From an uncultured Eubacteriales bacterium (GTDB taxonomy: Bacteria; Bacillota; Clostridia; Oscillospirales; Acutalibacteraceae), in the NCBI GenBank assembly GCA_900321595.1, contig ONWP01000198.1, positions 1 to 6,996 of the forward strand: a DNA stretch of 6,996 nucleotides, given 5' to 3'. Position 1 is the stretch's first letter, and every line of letters begins with the position of its first letter. The position numbers were made by a program, and so were the translations under genes. The notes under the pieces were generated by a model that had not been told where the DNA came from, searched no databases, and saw only the letters and a program-made list of their open reading frames with translations. Positions 6,045 through 6,996 of this stretch are shown here, one piece after another.

Positions 6045-6959
6045 ATGCTACAGAAACTGGTCGCGTTCTTTACCGCGCTGCTCGCGTTTTTCAGCGGACT
6101 GTTCGCTTTTCTACGGCCGAAGAAACCCGAGCAGACCTCGGTAAGCGGCTTCAGCGTTTCAGACGTCGCCTACGGCAGCCATGCGCGCAACGTCATGGAC
6201 GTGGCGTTTCCCGATGACGCGGACGGCGTCGTGGGACTGGTCCTGATGATCCACGGCGGCGCCTGGATCTACGGCAGCAAGGAGAGCGCCTACGGCTCGA
6301 TGGAAGCCGTCACGGCGCAAGGGTACGCGGCCGCCAGGATCAGCTACCGCTACGTGAGCGCGGACACCCACATGGACGCGCTGATGGACGACGTGCAGGC
6401 GTCGCTTGACAAGGTCGCCGCGCTCGCCGAATCGCACGGCTTCCGGGTCAGCGGCGCGATGCTCACGGGCGTGAGCGCCGGGGCGCATATGTCGCTTCTG
6501 TACGGCTACACCCGCGCGAACGACGCCGCGATCCCGGTCAGGGCGATCGTCAGCTACTGCGGCCCGACGGATCTGACCGACCCGACCTACATCGAACACA
6601 ACGCGCTGGGCGATCTGAACAACATGATCGCGCTGAACGACTGGTGCAGCGGCACGACCATTTTCCCGGACGACTACAACGCGAAAAACGCGGCCTATGA
6701 CCGCTGGAATGCGTCGCTCCGGGAGATCTCGCCCCTGTACCGCGCGACGAAGGATGCGCCGCCGACGATCCTGGCGCACGGCGCGCAGGATACAATCGTG
6801 CCGTATCAGACCGCGGTGAAGCTCGACGCGCGACTGACCGAGCTCGGTGTCAAACACGATTTCGTGACCTATCCCAACTCCGGACACGGGCTGGAGGAAG
6901 CCGACTGCGCGCAGCGCGTCCTTGCGCTTCTGCTGCAGTACGCGAAGGCTTATCTGTAA
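6045..6959 (+). CDS. Membrane-anchored alpha/beta hydrolase, acetyl-esterase-like
   Basis: This 304-residue serine esterase of the acetyl esterase / BD-FAE-like alpha/beta hydrolase type carries the family marks. The oxyanion-hole motif is HGGAW (70-74), the nucleophile elbow is GVSAG with S144, the acid is D249 in HGAQDTIVP, and the base is H281 in NSGHGL. These enzymes remove acetyl or feruloyl esters from sugars such as acetylated xylan, or hydrolyse small esters; the substrate is not readable. Residues 5-23 are a hydrophobic stretch (VAFFTALLAFFSGLFAF) with only K4 before it and RPKKP after it, and no clear cleavage site. That suggests a single membrane anchor or an uncleaved signal; topology is uncertain because the positive charges follow the segment. 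It lies 40 bases after the DUF4838 gene with no terminator between, so it is probably co-transcribed and works at the cell surface on the same glycan (inference). Confidence 0.88.
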   Translation: MLQKLVAFFTALLAFFSGLFAFLRPKKPEQTSVSGFSVSDVAYGSHARNVMDVAFPDDADGVVGLVLMIHGGAWIYGSKESAYGSMEAVTAQGYAAARISYRYVSADTHMDALMDDVQASLDKVAALAESHGFRVSGAMLTGVSAGAHMSLLYGYTRANDAAIPVRAIVSYCGPTDLTDPTYIEHNALGDLNNMIALNDWCSGTTIFPDDYNAKNAAYDRWNASLREISPLYRATKDAPPTILAHGAQDTIVPYQTAVKLDARLTELGVKHDFVTYPNSGHGLEEADCAQRVLALLLQYAKAYL

Positions 6960-6996
6960 TGGGGATCACGAAAACAGATTTCATGCGGGGCATGCA
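6959..6996 (+). CDS. Start of a further gene, possibly DUF2779-type, cut by window edge
   Basis: An ATG at 6959-6961 overlaps the esterase stop as TAATG and opens a frame reading MGITKTDFMRGM to the window edge; the next codon begins CA (His or Gln). This N-terminus recalls DUF2779 (PD-(D/E)XK nuclease-like) proteins, which commonly begin with I-[TS]-K-[TS]-x-F followed by a GMQC-P-K segment. That is recollection over 12 residues only. No clear ribosome binding site precedes it, so it would depend on translational coupling to the esterase. A start at ATG 6983 is an alternative. Confidence 0.42.
   Translation, partial: MGITKTDFMRGM

Noticed and set aside
6159..6887. 242-codon open frame on the minus strand, opposite the esterase gene
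   Set aside because: The esterase on the plus strand has all catalytic motifs; this frame is Arg/Val/His-rich with no start signal.

Overview
The window reads as GC-rich DNA from an anaerobic, gut- or rumen-type member of the Bacillota (Clostridia). The clues are strong AAGGAGG-type ribosome binding sites, sigma-A promoters with 17-bp spacers, an AT-rich divergent intergenic region, and the family mix (Gfo/Idh/MocA dehydrogenases, GH43, DUF4838). Taxonomy is inferred from these traits only. The theme is carbohydrate catabolism, and the window looks like part of a glycan-utilisation locus.

Layout: (1) Bases 1-794 (+) hold the C-terminal two thirds of a Gfo/Idh/MocA oxidoreductase. (2) Bases 849-1817 (+) hold a second, complete Gfo/Idh/MocA dehydrogenase of a different subfamily. 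It ends in a hairpin plus T-run terminator. (3) Bases 1841-3961 (-) hold a 706-residue protein convergent with gene 2. It joins a ComEC-like metallo-beta-lactamase (MBL) domain to a complete GH43 five-bladed-propeller glycosidase and a C-terminal beta-sandwich domain, with no signal peptide. (4) Bases 3962-4111 are a divergent promoter region with two convincing sigma-A promoters back to back and several short palindromes and repeats. (5) Bases 4112-6004 (+) hold a secreted DUF4838 (glycoside-hydrolase-like) protein. Its frame is open from end to end except for one in-frame TAG at 5210-5212, where the family usually has tryptophan. (6) Bases 6045-6959 (+) hold an acetyl-esterase-like alpha/beta hydrolase with an N-terminal membrane anchor. 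(7) From 6959 to the edge lies the probable first dozen codons of another gene, overlapping the esterase stop as TAATG.

Working together (inference): the exported DUF4838 protein and the membrane-anchored esterase would act outside the cell on a decorated, possibly acetylated glycan. The MBL-GH43 fusion would trim imported oligosaccharides in the cytoplasm, and the two dehydrogenases would oxidise or epimerise released sugars. The two most notable points are the in-frame MBL-GH43 fusion and the lone amber codon in an otherwise intact DUF4838 gene. No RNA genes, CRISPR arrays, insertion sequences or phage genes were seen.
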